A DNA stretch of 64,000 bases from CANMUM01 sp965263365 (GCA_965263365.1 OZ253672.1:248001-312000), one strand, 5' to 3'. Shown: positions 50,809 through 60,617, numbered from the stretch's first letter. The notes: generated by a model not told the origin, from the sequence alone. Numbers and translations are program-made.

Positions 50809-53477
50809 GTCTTGAGTTCATTGCGCTTATTTGTTCTTTTTATAGCATTGTGATTTTTGCGATTGCCTTTTATTTTGAAAGGCGTGCTAGCAAATCTCGT
50901 TATAGTTGGTCATCTAGCCCCTTTATTTATACATTGTCTTTAACGGTTTATTGTACCGCTTGGACCTTTTACGGAGCGGTTGGTTCTGCTGCAAGAAATG
51001 GGTTGGAATTTGTGGCTATATATATTGGCCCCACCATCGCATTGATGTCTTGGTGGTGGTTGTTAAAGCGATTAGTCGATATTAAACGCACTTATAACAT
51101 TACTTCAATTGCCGATATTTTGTCGTCTCGGTACGGAAAGTCTAACAGCGTCGCAGTTATCGTAACTCTTATCTGTGTTGTCGCAATTATTCCATATGTT
51201 TCGCTTCAATTGCAGTCTATTGCGCAAAGTTTTACCGTGTTTATTCCTGAGACAATAACACAAGCGCGACAATCAATGATTGCGCTAACGGCCGCCATTG
51301 GACTGGGCGTGTTTTCAGTCATGTTTGGTACAAGATCTTATAGGGGCTCTGAAAAGCAGGAAGGCCTTGTTATGGCGATTGCTTTTGAGAGCTTAATAAA
51401 ATTGCTTGCAATTTCAGCCGTTGGAATTTTTGTTCTCGTTAGTTTTTCTGGACCTACAGAGATTTTGAATTCACCAGCTGCCAAGGAGTTATTAGAACGC
51501 CCTGTGTTCACTGGCCGATGGTTTACGCTTGTGAGTGTGTCTTTTATGGCGATAATTGTTTTGCCACGAATGTTCCATGTCATGATTGTTGAAAATCAGA
51601 AAGACTCGCAGCTTTCTTTTGCAAGTTGGGCATTCCCATTATATTTGTTGCTTTTAAATATATTTGTTTTGCCGATTGCGCTTGCGGGCATGGAACTTTT
51701 TGGAACGGCTAAAAACCCGGACAATTTTTTGATTAGTATCCCGCTATTTTTAAATGCCGAATGGTTGGCTTTGTTGGCATTTATCGGTGGGTTTTCGGCA
51801 GCGACGTCGATGATAATTATGTCAACGATTTCTATTTCTGTAATGGTTACAAATCACATTGCGACACCACTTTGGTTGGATGCAAGGGGCAATAAAAAAG
51901 AGGGCATAGACGTTAAACGCGGCCTGCTGGCAACGCGCAGGTTTGCAATAATTTTGGTGATGCTCCTTGGTTACCTCTACTTTGAAATCGCAGGAAACTC
52001 GGCTTCACTCGCAAGTATTGGGCTCATTGCATTTGTGGGTGTTGTACAAATCTTTCCCTCATTATTTGCAGCCTTATTTTGGAAAGCTGCAAATCGATAT
52101 GGAGCGAGCAGTTCAATGTTAGCGGGTACCGCAGTTTGGTTGTACTGCCTTTATATTCCAAGTGTTTCTCAGGCCTCCTCTGAAATAGGACAGGCAGCGC
52201 TTATTTCTGGACTATTTGGGATCGAATGGCTGTCACCGAATGCATTATTTGGAAGTCAATTTTCCGATCCGTTGACACATGCGGTTTTTTGGTCTCTGTT
52301 TTTTAATATTAGCACCTTAATTGTTGTTTCACTAATTACACCTTCGCGCGGTTTAGAAAATTTGCTGGCAAATCAGTTTGTGAATGTGAATGCGAGCGGG
52401 TCGTTCTCACCGCCACTTAGACGTTCACATAATGTGAGTTTTGATGAATTTTATTTCCTAACCACACGTATATTTGGAAAAGACGAAACTGAGCGTCTCT
52501 TTAAAGAGCTTGCTTTGGAGCAAGGTGTGAATACTGGTGTTCCGATCATTAATGATGACTTTATTGAAAAGGTTGAAAAGCGATATGCCGGCATTTTAGG
52601 AGGAGCGTCTGCACACGCGCTTATCGCGCAGCTGACAGGAAAGAGTGAAGTTCCTGTAGAAGAGATCATTAAATTTGCCGATGAGGCTGTGCACAATGTT
52701 GAGTATGCTAAGGTTTTGAGAGAGCAGTCTCGTCAGATTGAACGTACGGCGAAAGAGTTACAAAAGGCGAACGAGTCGCTAATCGCACTTGATAGTCAAA
52801 AGGATGTGTTTTTGAGTCAAATTTCACATGAGGTCCGTACACCGTTGACCTCGATAAAATCACTCACGGAAATTTTGCGAGATGATCAAAAAATATCTGA
52901 AGAAGAGCGTATGCGATTACTTGATATCATATGTTCAGAAAATGATCGACTTACGAGTTTGCTCGATGAAATCCTTGATCTTTCGCATTTGGAAAGTGGT
53001 CAAACTAAATTAAAATTTGATGATTATGAGTTTCAAAATATAATTAGCCACGCCATTCGCGTATCAGAGGGTATTTGGTTAAGTGGTAATCTTGATATCG
53101 TTACAGAGATGCGAATGGAGCCTTATTTGGTACATTGTGATTTTGATCGGATTTCGCAAGTTTGTATCAACTTGATCACGAATGCGGTTAAATATGCAAA
53201 AGTCAGTCGAGCGAAGCTCACGATCAGAGTTTATGAAGAAGAAAATTGGATCAAGGCCGATTTTCGGGATAATGGGCCTGGAATTTCTAAGGAAATGCGT
53301 GATCGGATATTTGAACCTTTTGAACGTGATACTGATCGAGACATCGCAGGAAGCGCAGGGCTTGGCTTAGCAATTTCACAAGAAATTGCACGTAGTCATG
53401 GAGGCACATTGAAGCTTATTGATTCAAAAAATGGCGCTTTGTTTTGCTTATCGCTTCCCAAAACAGAGCGAAATTAA
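50805..53477 (+). CDS. sodium/solute symporter fused to sensor histidine kinase (CbrA-like)
   Basis: The first 520 residues form a 12-13-helix SSS-family symporter (YCTAWTFYGAVGSAARNG, SLQLQSIAQSF). A linker with a predicted coiled coil follows (QSRQIERTAKELQKANES), and then a kinase with FLSQISHEVRTPLTSIKS near 667, CINLITNAVKYAK, DNGPGISKEM and GLGLAISQEIARSHGG. Such fusions (CbrA) sense or transport a nutrient and control carbon and nitrogen use. The 890 residues appear intact. It shares an operon with an XRE regulator and a receiver. Confidence 0.92.
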   Translation: MSLEFIALICSFYSIVIFAIAFYFERRASKSRYSWSSSPFIYTLSLTVYCTAWTFYGAVGSAARNGLEFVAIYIGPTIALMSWWWLLKRLVDIKRTYNITSIADILSSRYGKSNSVAVIVTLICVVAIIPYVSLQLQSIAQSFTVFIPETITQARQSMIALTAAIGLGVFSVMFGTRSYRGSEKQEGLVMAIAFESLIKLLAISAVGIFVLVSFSGPTEILNSPAAKELLERPVFTGRWFTLVSVSFMAIIVLPRMFHVMIVENQKDSQLSFASWAFPLYLLLLNIFVLPIALAGMELFGTAKNPDNFLISIPLFLNAEWLALLAFIGGFSAATSMIIMSTISISVMVTNHIATPLWLDARGNKKEGIDVKRGLLATRRFAIILVMLLGYLYFEIAGNSASLASIGLIAFVGVVQIFPSLFAALFWKAANRYGASSSMLAGTAVWLYCLYIPSVSQASSEIGQAALISGLFGIEWLSPNALFGSQFSDPLTHAVFWSLFFNISTLIVVSLITPSRGLENLLANQFVNVNASGSFSPPLRRSHNVSFDEFYFLTTRIFGKDETERLFKELALEQGVNTGVPIINDDFIEKVEKRYAGILGGASAHALIAQLTGKSEVPVEEIIKFADEAVHNVEYAKVLREQSRQIERTAKELQKANESLIALDSQKDVFLSQISHEVRTPLTSIKSLTEILRDDQKISEEERMRLLDIICSENDRLTSLLDEILDLSHLESGQTKLKFDDYEFQNIISHAIRVSEGIWLSGNLDIVTEMRMEPYLVHCDFDRISQVCINLITNAVKYAKVSRAKLTIRVYEEENWIKADFRDNGPGISKEMRDRIFEPFERDTDRDIAGSAGLGLAISQEIARSHGGTLKLIDSKNGALFCLSLPKTERN

Positions 53478-54668
53478 TTATATACTAGAAATGACCCGTG
53501 CGATCGCTTTCGCGAGCTCGTCAATGCGTTGCATTTGTAATCCCGCAATATTAATCCGACCATCTGGTACCATATAAATAGCGTCTTCTTCACGAAGTTT
53601 TAAAACAAGATCGCTATCGATACCGGTTAAGCTAAACATGCCTCTGTGTTCTGCAATAAAGTCAAAACGATTTGAGTTTGTATGCAATCTTAACGCACCG
53701 GCAAGTGCCATTCGTTTTTCAAGCATTTCAACTCGAATGGCTTCAAGCTCTTCTTTCCAGTCTTGAATGAGTTCGGGATCTTTTGCAATTTCACAAACCA
53801 ATGCCGCTCCATGATCAGGGGGGAAGGAGTAATTAAGTCGATTTAACGTATTTAGGTTAGCTTGTGTAAGTTTGGTTTGTTCTGGGTTTTTGTTAATCGC
53901 AAAAGCAACACCTACGCGGTCTCGGTAAAGTCCGAAATTTTTTGAACAACTTTGAGCGACTAAAAGCTCATGTGAATTTTTCGCTAAAATGCGCAAACCT
54001 TGAGCGTCCTCGTCAAGCCCTTCTCCAAATCCTTGATAAGCAATATCAACCATAGGAATTGCGCCACGCGTCTTCAAAAATTCGGCAACTTCCTTCCACT
54101 GGTCGTTTGTGAGATTCGCACCAGTGGGATTGTGACAACAACCATGAAGAATAACCACATCATCAGCTGAGACGGCCTCTAGGCTGCTTAGCATGCCGTC
54201 GAAATCAACTTTACAGATATCTCTATCGAAATAGGTATATTCGGCATGAGGCATGCCAAGATATTTTAGTATCGCAATGTGATTGGGCCAGCTGGGATCA
54301 GAAACCCAGATTTTAGCGTTGGGGTTTGCGAGTTTTATGAGTTCATAAAGTTGACGAATAGCACCCGTTCCACCGGGAGTTTGTACGGCCGCAACATGTT
54401 CTGCACTTATACTATCGCCGAGCGAGAGTTCACGCATAAAATTATTAAAATCAACTTGGCCCGCGAGCGCAACATAGGACTTGCTGTCTTGGTTATGATG
54501 TAATCTGGCTTCTGCTTCTTTTACCGCGCGCATGACAGGCGTTTGGCCTTCTTCGTTTTTATAAACACCAACGCCAAGATCAATTTTATTTTTGCGCGTG
54601 TCTTGCTTGAATAGCGCAATCATTTCGATAATTTTGTCACTAGGCTGGGGGCGAAGATATTCAAGCAT
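53478..54668 (-). CDS. aromatic/aspartate-type amino acid aminotransferase
   Basis: The 396-residue fold-type I PLP enzyme has GVYKNEEGQTPVMRAVKEAE near residue 33, HGCCHNPTGANLT near 175, and the PLP lysine in SCSKNFGLYRDRVG near 238. The class Ib Tyr/Asp aminotransferase pattern is typical of TyrB/AspC. It transfers amino groups between aspartate or aromatic amino acids and 2-oxoglutarate. It is convergent with the symporter-kinase, with no gap. Confidence 0.93.
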   Translation of the reverse strand: MLEYLRPQPSDKIIEMIALFKQDTRKNKIDLGVGVYKNEEGQTPVMRAVKEAEARLHHNQDSKSYVALAGQVDFNNFMRELSLGDSISAEHVAAVQTPGGTGAIRQLYELIKLANPNAKIWVSDPSWPNHIAILKYLGMPHAEYTYFDRDICKVDFDGMLSSLEAVSADDVVILHGCCHNPTGANLTNDQWKEVAEFLKTRGAIPMVDIAYQGFGEGLDEDAQGLRILAKNSHELLVAQSCSKNFGLYRDRVGVAFAINKNPEQTKLTQANLNTLNRLNYSFPPDHGAALVCEIAKDPELIQDWKEELEAIRVEMLEKRMALAGALRLHTNSNRFDFIAEHRGMFSLTGIDSDLVLKLREEDAIYMVPDGRINIAGLQMQRIDELAKAIARVISSI

Positions 54669-54677
54669 AATGTTTCC

Positions 54678-55196
54678 TCATTTAAATTTATGACGGCTTG
54701 CGGGGCGCAGTTCGGTTCGTGATTCAACGAATCCTCTTGACTTATAGAGAGGTAAAGCCGACGGATGGTCAAGTGTACAGGTATTAACGGTCATCTTTTT
54801 ACAAGTCTGTGACTTCCACGCCTCATGAATAGCGTAATCTAGCAGTTGCTTTCCAAGTCCTTGACCAAAAACATCTTCGAGAAGTCCAAAATAGGCAAGG
54901 TCTGTTGTTTGTTTCATTTGATGAAGCACAAAAAAACCTGCAGGCGCGCCATTATGAATGAGCGTATAAATTCGCTTAGATTTTTGATTGCAATAGGCTT
55001 GAAAAACTTCAACCGGTTCTTCCAATAAATCTTCCCAAAGCCATTTCCGCCCGACTTCAGAATAAATTGATCTAAAGTAAGCCGGCGGTATTGGTGAGGC
55101 GCTGATCACGTTTAGCGCGGGTTGAAAATTTAAATCTGAAGGAGGCTTTGCTAATTCTAGATAAGTTACCTTGTAAGCAGGGTGTGGGCGCATCAC
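54678..55196 (-). CDS. GNAT family N-acetyltransferase
   Basis: The 172-residue protein has the GNAT core with GAPAGFFVLHQM, LAYFGLLEDVFGQGLGKQLLDYAI near 106 (acetyl-CoA pyrophosphate loop) and LPLYKSRGFVE near 153. The acceptor is unknown. Its start overlaps the sulfurtransferase stop by four bases, and the aminotransferase follows ten bases on, so the three may be one operon. Confidence 0.88.
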   Translation of the reverse strand: MMRPHPAYKVTYLELAKPPSDLNFQPALNVISASPIPPAYFRSIYSEVGRKWLWEDLLEEPVEVFQAYCNQKSKRIYTLIHNGAPAGFFVLHQMKQTTDLAYFGLLEDVFGQGLGKQLLDYAIHEAWKSQTCKKMTVNTCTLDHPSALPLYKSRGFVESRTELRPASRHKFK

Positions 55197-56044
55197 TCAC
55201 TTCCAGTTTGGATTTTCAATAAATCATTGGACCCCCATTCGACCCAAGAACCGTCATAAAGGGAATGATTATTGTAACCGCATAGTTCGAGTGCGAGCGT
55301 AATGATCGATGCTGTTACTCCGGAGCCGCATGAGGTGATGATGGGACTTTCTTTTTGAATATCATAGTGATCAAATATTTTTTGAAGTTCGTTGATGGGC
55401 TTGTAGCAACCTTCTGGGGTCAACAGATTTTTAAAATATAAGTTTTTTGCGTTTGGGATATGCCCTGACCGCAACCCAGGGCGGGGTTCGTCGATTTCGC
55501 CGGCAAACCTTTCTGGTGCGCGCGCGTCTAGGATTGTGGCAGATTTAAGTTTGGAGGCTTGGGCAACTTCACTCACATTTTTTACCCAATGGTCACGTTT
55601 TGATAGTGTTAAATGCCGATCTTTTGGCGCACGAATGACTGATGTTGTTTGGAAGCCTTTTTGTTGCCATTTTGGCAATCCGCCATCGAGTACAGCGACA
55701 TTTTTTTTTTGAAATAGTTTGAATAACCACCATACACGAGGCGCACTAAAAATGCCATGACTATCATATATTACCACCTTCGTGCCGTCGGATATGCCGA
55801 GTTTTCGTGTCTTAGAAGTAAATTTCTCTAAATCGGGCGCCATATGCGGCAATTCAGAAAAATTGTCAGAAATTTCATCTATGTCAAAAAATTGAGCACC
55901 TGGAATATGAACGCTTTCGAATTCATATCTTGCATTACGGTTTTCGCTCGGCATATGCCAACTTGCGTCTAAGATTCGCAGTTCGGGTAATTTTAGATTT
56001 TCGGCAAGCCATTTTGTGGAAACAATATTTGGAAAATTACTCAT
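55193..56044 (-). CDS. sseA: 3-mercaptopyruvate sulfurtransferase
   Basis: The 283-residue protein has two rhodanese domains. The second has the active-site CGSGVTAS loop near 237, which is the mercaptopyruvate type rather than CRKGVT of thiosulfate enzymes. The first domain has the typical linker GAQFFDIDEISD near residue 48. It makes persulfide sulfur from 3-mercaptopyruvate. It lies upstream of the GNAT and aminotransferase genes; the aminotransferase could supply the substrate from cysteine. Confidence 0.93.
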   Translation of the reverse strand: MSNFPNIVSTKWLAENLKLPELRILDASWHMPSENRNARYEFESVHIPGAQFFDIDEISDNFSELPHMAPDLEKFTSKTRKLGISDGTKVVIYDSHGIFSAPRVWWLFKLFQKKNVAVLDGGLPKWQQKGFQTTSVIRAPKDRHLTLSKRDHWVKNVSEVAQASKLKSATILDARAPERFAGEIDEPRPGLRSGHIPNAKNLYFKNLLTPEGCYKPINELQKIFDHYDIQKESPIITSCGSGVTASIITLALELCGYNNHSLYDGSWVEWGSNDLLKIQTGSE

Positions 56045-56093
56045 TGCGCCCCTAAATTATAAAGAGATTGTTCTGATCACTAACCTATATATA

Positions 56094-57746
56094 TTACTTA
56101 TGAAGTTCCAGTAAAATCATTTCTCCAAATCTCTTGGTTTTGTTTTCATTCATACCATTGATTCTTGCAAGCGAAGACAAATCCCGGGGCATCTTTTCTA
56201 TAATACGAAGAATGACCTTTTCGGAAAGATAGAGAGGTCGATCAAGATTATTTTCGCCGAGCCTTAATTCGATGGCGCCTAGGCGGATACGATCAAAAAT
56301 GCTGCGTTGTCCTTTAATTGACGTTTTGAGTTCATGTTTGCTTTTTGAAATTGATTTGTCTGAAAATATTGCGAGTATCTCGCTGCCGTATTTTGAGACT
56401 CTCGTCTTGCCCATGCCGCGTATTGCGGCTAAGTCATCAAAATTTGTGGGTCGAACCTCGGCAATTTTTTCAAGAATTGTGTTCGAGAGTATGTAATGTG
56501 GCGCACAATTTTTTTCTTTCGCATGGCGATTGCGCCAGCGCTTCAGCTTATAAAGAGGCGTGTCTTCATTTTCTAAAGAAATTGAAATTTGAGGTAAGGG
56601 TTTTGTAAAATAGTCTTCAATACTTTGCCAAGGTGATGTCGATTCACATAGGTTGTGCATTTCGTCGCATCGCGTGTATTGAGCTTGGCGTAGGGAAGGA
56701 TTTTCGATATTTGTTCCGATTTGTTCGTGACGAAACTCTATATCTTCATCACCATAAAGACAGTATGCGTTGGACGCTTTCCCGTCTCTACCAGCTCGTC
56801 CAATTTCTTGAACATAGTTTTCAATCGAGGGCGGCATATCTGCATGGATTACGCATCGGATATTTGCTTTATCAATGCCCATTCCAAAGGCGGTAGTCGC
56901 GACGATCGTGTTTAGTTTTCCTGTTAAAAAATCATCTTCATTTTTTTTGCGTTCTTGAGAATCTAGGCCTGCATGATAGTATCGTGCTTCCGGACCGATT
57001 GCTTTTGCAATCACCTCGCATTTTGAACGAGTTTTACAGTAAATGACGGTACATTTTTGCGAGTCTAGTAGATTCATTAATTGCGCGCGCGGCTTATCTT
57101 TTTTTATGAATTGGATATCAATATTCTTACGAATTGGTGAAGACATAAAACAAGTGTTTTTCCTTTTTTGAAAAAGAACATCTCGTATGTCTTTAACCAC
57201 CGAATTTGTTGCAGTGGCTGTAAAAGCGCTCACCTTAACGGCCTTATGCTTTTTAAGCCAGTTTGTGATTTCCAAATATTGGGGTCGAAACTCGTGGCCC
57301 CACGAAGAAATACAATGGGCCTCATCTACAACGAGGCGATTGATATTGATTTGCGACAGCCAGAATTGAACGGAGTTTTTTGCGAGCTGTTCTGGCGAGA
57401 GGTATAGTAGTTTTGAACGTCCGCTTACGACCGCCATTCTCGTTTTATCAAGTTCCCTTTCTGTTTGTGCACTTGTAAACATCGTGGCATTTAAACCGCG
57501 ATTTTTTAGTTTTGTAACCTGATCTCTCATGAGTGCGAGGAGAGGAGAAATTACAATTGTAAGCCCATGCTGGGCAAATGCTGGAAGTTGAAAGCAAAGT
57601 GATTTCCCGGCCCCAGTTGGTAAAACAGTGAGAAAATTTTTGCCACTTAAGGCAGCGTTGATAGGCTCAATCTGTGATGAGCGAAGGGAATGAATATTTA
57701 ATTTTCGGCGTATTGCTTCTGCACGCGGAGGCAGCTCATGAGTCAA
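56094..57746 (-). CDS. recQ: RecQ-type DNA helicase lacking the zinc domain
   Basis: The 550-residue protein has the helicase core: FLTVLPTGAGKSLCFQLP near 34, VVDEAHCISSWGHEFRPQY near 136 and VQEIGRAGRDGKASNAY near 312. The RQC part is reduced: the text from MHNLCES goes straight to SIEDYFTK with no zinc cysteines (CxxC). Two HRDC-like regions follow (EKIAEVRPTNFDDLAAIRGMG and RIIEKMPRDLSSLARINGMN, cited in part). RecQ unwinds forks and recombination joints. The lost zinc/winged-helix part suggests an altered role. Confidence 0.88.
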   Translation of the reverse strand: MTHELPPRAEAIRRKLNIHSLRSSQIEPINAALSGKNFLTVLPTGAGKSLCFQLPAFAQHGLTIVISPLLALMRDQVTKLKNRGLNATMFTSAQTERELDKTRMAVVSGRSKLLYLSPEQLAKNSVQFWLSQININRLVVDEAHCISSWGHEFRPQYLEITNWLKKHKAVKVSAFTATATNSVVKDIRDVLFQKRKNTCFMSSPIRKNIDIQFIKKDKPRAQLMNLLDSQKCTVIYCKTRSKCEVIAKAIGPEARYYHAGLDSQERKKNEDDFLTGKLNTIVATTAFGMGIDKANIRCVIHADMPPSIENYVQEIGRAGRDGKASNAYCLYGDEDIEFRHEQIGTNIENPSLRQAQYTRCDEMHNLCESTSPWQSIEDYFTKPLPQISISLENEDTPLYKLKRWRNRHAKEKNCAPHYILSNTILEKIAEVRPTNFDDLAAIRGMGKTRVSKYGSEILAIFSDKSISKSKHELKTSIKGQRSIFDRIRLGAIELRLGENNLDRPLYLSEKVILRIIEKMPRDLSSLARINGMNENKTKRFGEMILLELHK

Positions 57747-57830
57747 CGATCTAATCCTAGTCTAGTGCGATGAAATTTATGTGCAGATTATAGTGCTTTC
57801 AAAAATTGCTCTAGTTCTTGCTTAATCTAT

Positions 57831-57851
57831 AACTTGAATGTTAAACAAGTT
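57831..57851 (+). promoter_or_regulatory. inverted repeat upstream of fabA
   Basis: AACTTG-AATGTTAAA-CAAGTT lies 20 bases before the fabA ATG (57872). It could be an operator for a fatty-acid regulator. No binding protein can be named from the sequence. Confidence 0.4.
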
Positions 57852-57871
57852 CAAATTTAAAGGGAAAATCA

Positions 57872-58381
57872 ATGACAGAACGTCAAACAAGTTTTACTTA
57901 CGAAGATCTTATAAAGTGCGCTCAAGGCAGTCTTTTTGGTGCTGGAAATGCCCAGCTTCCCATGCCGCCCATGCTAATGATGGATCGCATAACTGAAATT
58001 AGCGACGAAGGTGGTCAACATGGCAAAGGGCACGTCGTTGCTGAATTTGATGTGAAACCTGAAGCCTGGTTTTTTGCATGTCACTTTGAGGGCAATCCGA
58101 TCATGCCAGGGTGTCTCGGACTTGATGGGTTGTGGCAACTTACGGGGTTCAATCTGGGTTGGCGCGGTTGGCAAGGGCGCGGTTATGCGCTTGGCGTTGG
58201 CGAAGTGAAGTTGACGGGCATGGTTCGGCCTGACCGAAAGAAGCTAACCTATTATGTTGATTTCACGAAAGCTGTACAGACTCGTCGCTTGACCATGGGC
58301 GTTGCAGACGGAATTGTTGAGGCGGATGGTGAAGTCATTTATCAAGTCAAAGATATGAAAGTCGCCCTTTCGGCGGAGTAA
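57872..58381 (+). CDS. fabA: 3-hydroxydecanoyl-ACP dehydratase/isomerase
   Basis: The 169-residue protein has the hot-dog fold signature FFACHFEGNPIMPGCLGLDGLWQL near 66 with the catalytic His and Asp. It dehydrates 3-hydroxydecanoyl-ACP and isomerises trans-2 to cis-3 decenoyl-ACP, starting unsaturated fatty acids in an anaerobic-type pathway. It is the first gene of fabA-fabB-fabI, with 9 and 3 bases between the genes. Confidence 0.97.
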   Translation: MTERQTSFTYEDLIKCAQGSLFGAGNAQLPMPPMLMMDRITEISDEGGQHGKGHVVAEFDVKPEAWFFACHFEGNPIMPGCLGLDGLWQLTGFNLGWRGWQGRGYALGVGEVKLTGMVRPDRKKLTYYVDFTKAVQTRRLTMGVADGIVEADGEVIYQVKDMKVALSAE

Positions 58382-58390
58382 GGAGAATTT

Positions 58391-59620
58391 ATGCGTAGAG
58401 TCGTCATTACCGGTATGGGGATCATTTCGTCTATCGGAAATACCAAAGAAGAAGTTTTGAATTCATTAAAGTCGGGTAAGTCTGGAATAAAATTTGCGCC
58501 AGATATGGCTGAGCACGGCTTTCGTTCTCAAGTTGAGGGTCGTCCCGATATTGATCTGACTTCTGTGATCGATAAGCGTCAGCTTCGTTTCATGGGTGAT
58601 GGAGCGGCCTATAATTTTTTGGCGATGGAACAGGCAATTGCAGATAGTGGCCTTGAAGAAAGTGACATTTCAAACGAGCGCACTGGTTTGATTATGGGCT
58701 CAGGAGGACCCTCAACTAAGAACTTGTTTGAGGCTCATAAAATTGTGGTGGAAAAAGGTTCTCCAAAACGAATGGGACCGTTTATGGTAACGAGAGGAAT
58801 GAGCTCCACCAATTCAGCGTGCCTCGCGACGCCTTTTAAGATTAAGGGCGTGAATTACTCGATCACATCTGCATGTTCAACTTCTGCGCATTGTATTGGT
58901 AATGGCGTTGAACAGATCCAATGGGGAAAACAAGATATTGTTTTTGCAGGCGGTGGAGAGGAGCTTGATTGGACGTTGTCATGTTTGTTTGACGCTATGG
59001 GTGCGATGAGTTCAAAATACAATGATACACCAGAAAAAGCAGCCCGTGCCTTCGATGCAACGCGCGACGGTTTTGTGATCGCTGGTGGAGGTGGTGTTTT
59101 AGTGCTTGAGGAGCTTGCTCACGCAAAGGCGCGTGGTGCAAAGATTTATGCAGAAGTAACGGGATATGGCGCAACTTCCGACGGGTTTGATATGGTTGCA
59201 CCCTCAGGAGAAGGTGGAGAGAGATCTATGCGATTGGCAGCTTCGACAATTGGTGAACGGAAAGTTAATTACATAAATGCCCATGGCACCTCGACACCTG
59301 CAGGAGATGTAACTGAAGTTGAAGCAGTTCGTAGAGTATTTGACGAAGGTTCCACACCGTTGATTTCTTCAACAAAGTCTTTGTCCGGTCACTCCTTGGG
59401 TGGCGCCGGCGTTCAAGAGGCAATTTACTCATTGTTGATGCTTGAAAATGATTTTATTGCCGCTTCCGCGAATGTAACAGAACTTGATCCTGCATTAAAT
59501 TCTGACGAAATAGCCTTGGAACGTTTGGATAATGCTGGTTTAGACACGGTGCTTTCAAATAGTTTCGGATTTGGCGGAACGAATGCGACACTGGCAATGA
59601 GTAAGTATCACGGAGATTAA
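58391..59620 (+). CDS. fabB: beta-ketoacyl-ACP synthase I
   Basis: The 409-residue condensing enzyme has the catalytic Cys in SITSACSTSAHC near 160, His in NAHGTSTPAGD near 297 and His in LSGHSLGGAG near 332, with GFGGTNA near the end. FabB elongates cis-3-decenoyl-ACP made by FabA, so the pair sets unsaturated fatty-acid supply. TAAGGAGA precedes the ATG. Confidence 0.96.
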   Translation: MRRVVITGMGIISSIGNTKEEVLNSLKSGKSGIKFAPDMAEHGFRSQVEGRPDIDLTSVIDKRQLRFMGDGAAYNFLAMEQAIADSGLEESDISNERTGLIMGSGGPSTKNLFEAHKIVVEKGSPKRMGPFMVTRGMSSTNSACLATPFKIKGVNYSITSACSTSAHCIGNGVEQIQWGKQDIVFAGGGEELDWTLSCLFDAMGAMSSKYNDTPEKAARAFDATRDGFVIAGGGGVLVLEELAHAKARGAKIYAEVTGYGATSDGFDMVAPSGEGGERSMRLAASTIGERKVNYINAHGTSTPAGDVTEVEAVRRVFDEGSTPLISSTKSLSGHSLGGAGVQEAIYSLLMLENDFIAASANVTELDPALNSDEIALERLDNAGLDTVLSNSFGFGGTNATLAMSKYHGD

Positions 59621-59623
59621 GCG

Positions 59624-60409
59624 ATGAGTCTATTAAAGGGAAAACGAGGGCTTGTCGTTGGCGTTGCTAATGATAGATCTATTGCCTGGGGTATTGCGAA
59701 AGAACTCGCTGAACAAGGTGCTGAGCTTGCGTTTACATACATGGGAGATGCATTTGGAAAGCGTGTTATTCCGCTTGCGGAGAGCTTAGGGGCAAAAATT
59801 ATTATGGATGCCGACGTCCAAGATAGTGCGAGTTTCGACCGAGTTTTTGAACGTCTTAGTTCGGAATGGGGGAGCATTGATTTTTTAATTCATGCGGTTG
59901 CGTATTCGGACAAGGATGAATTGACAGGTTCATTCTCAAATACCTCGAAAGCGAATTTTTTGAACTCAATGGATATTTCAGTTTTTTCGTTTATTGATCT
60001 CTCAAGGCGCGCTGCAGAGATAATGCCCAACGGCGGTAGCATCATAACACTATCTTTTTTGGGCTCTCAACGCGTGACTCCTTTCTATAACGTAATGGGT
60101 GTCGCTAAAGCGGCTCTTGAGTCGAGTGTTCGTTACATGGCCAATGATCTTGGGTCGCGCAGTATTCGCGTAAATGCAATTAGTCCGGGTCCTATGAAAA
60201 CTTTAGCTGGCGCTGCGATTGGTGGTGCGCGCAAGACTTACCGAACAACAGAAGAAAACGCGCCGCTTCGTGCCAATGCTGCATTAGAGCATGTCGGTGG
60301 CGCGGCTTGTTTTTTAGTTTCGGACTGGGGGGCGTCGACAACTGGAGATATTTTGTTTGTAGATGGCGGTTATCACGTTCTCGGAATGGCTCAGCCTGAA
60401 AATCTTTAG
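59624..60409 (+). CDS. fabI: enoyl-ACP reductase (NADH)
   Basis: The 261-residue SDR has GVANDRSIAWGIA near 14, AVAYSDKDEL near 91, and the Tyr-x6-Lys motif in FYNVMGVAKAALESSVRYMA near 155. It reduces enoyl-ACP in the last step of each elongation round and is the target of triclosan in related bacteria. It follows fabB by three bases; the operon is fabA-fabB-fabI. Confidence 0.96.
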   Translation: MSLLKGKRGLVVGVANDRSIAWGIAKELAEQGAELAFTYMGDAFGKRVIPLAESLGAKIIMDADVQDSASFDRVFERLSSEWGSIDFLIHAVAYSDKDELTGSFSNTSKANFLNSMDISVFSFIDLSRRAAEIMPNGGSIITLSFLGSQRVTPFYNVMGVAKAALESSVRYMANDLGSRSIRVNAISPGPMKTLAGAAIGGARKTYRTTEENAPLRANAALEHVGGAACFLVSDWGASTTGDILFVDGGYHVLGMAQPENL

Positions 60410-60540
60410 CTATCACTAGAAAACACATTCGAAAACTTCTCGATGTCGTCAACTGTTAGCTTTTGGGTTCTTCTAGGTAATAAAACGAGTTCTATTTGGG
60501 CTTGAAACTTGCAATTAGCTCCACTAGGAACGTGCTGGAC

Positions 60541-60617
60541 GCACCCGTAGCTCAGCTGGATAGAGTGCTGCCCTCCGAAGGCAGAGGCCACAGGTTCGAA
60601 TCCTGTCGGGTGCGCCA
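60541..60617 (+). tRNA. tRNA-Arg(CCG)
   Basis: The 77 bases begin GCACCCGTAGCTCAGCTGGA and end GGGTGCGCCA with CCA encoded. The anticodon loop CTCCGAA gives anticodon CCG, which reads the CGG codon of arginine. Stems pair fully. Confidence 0.97.
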
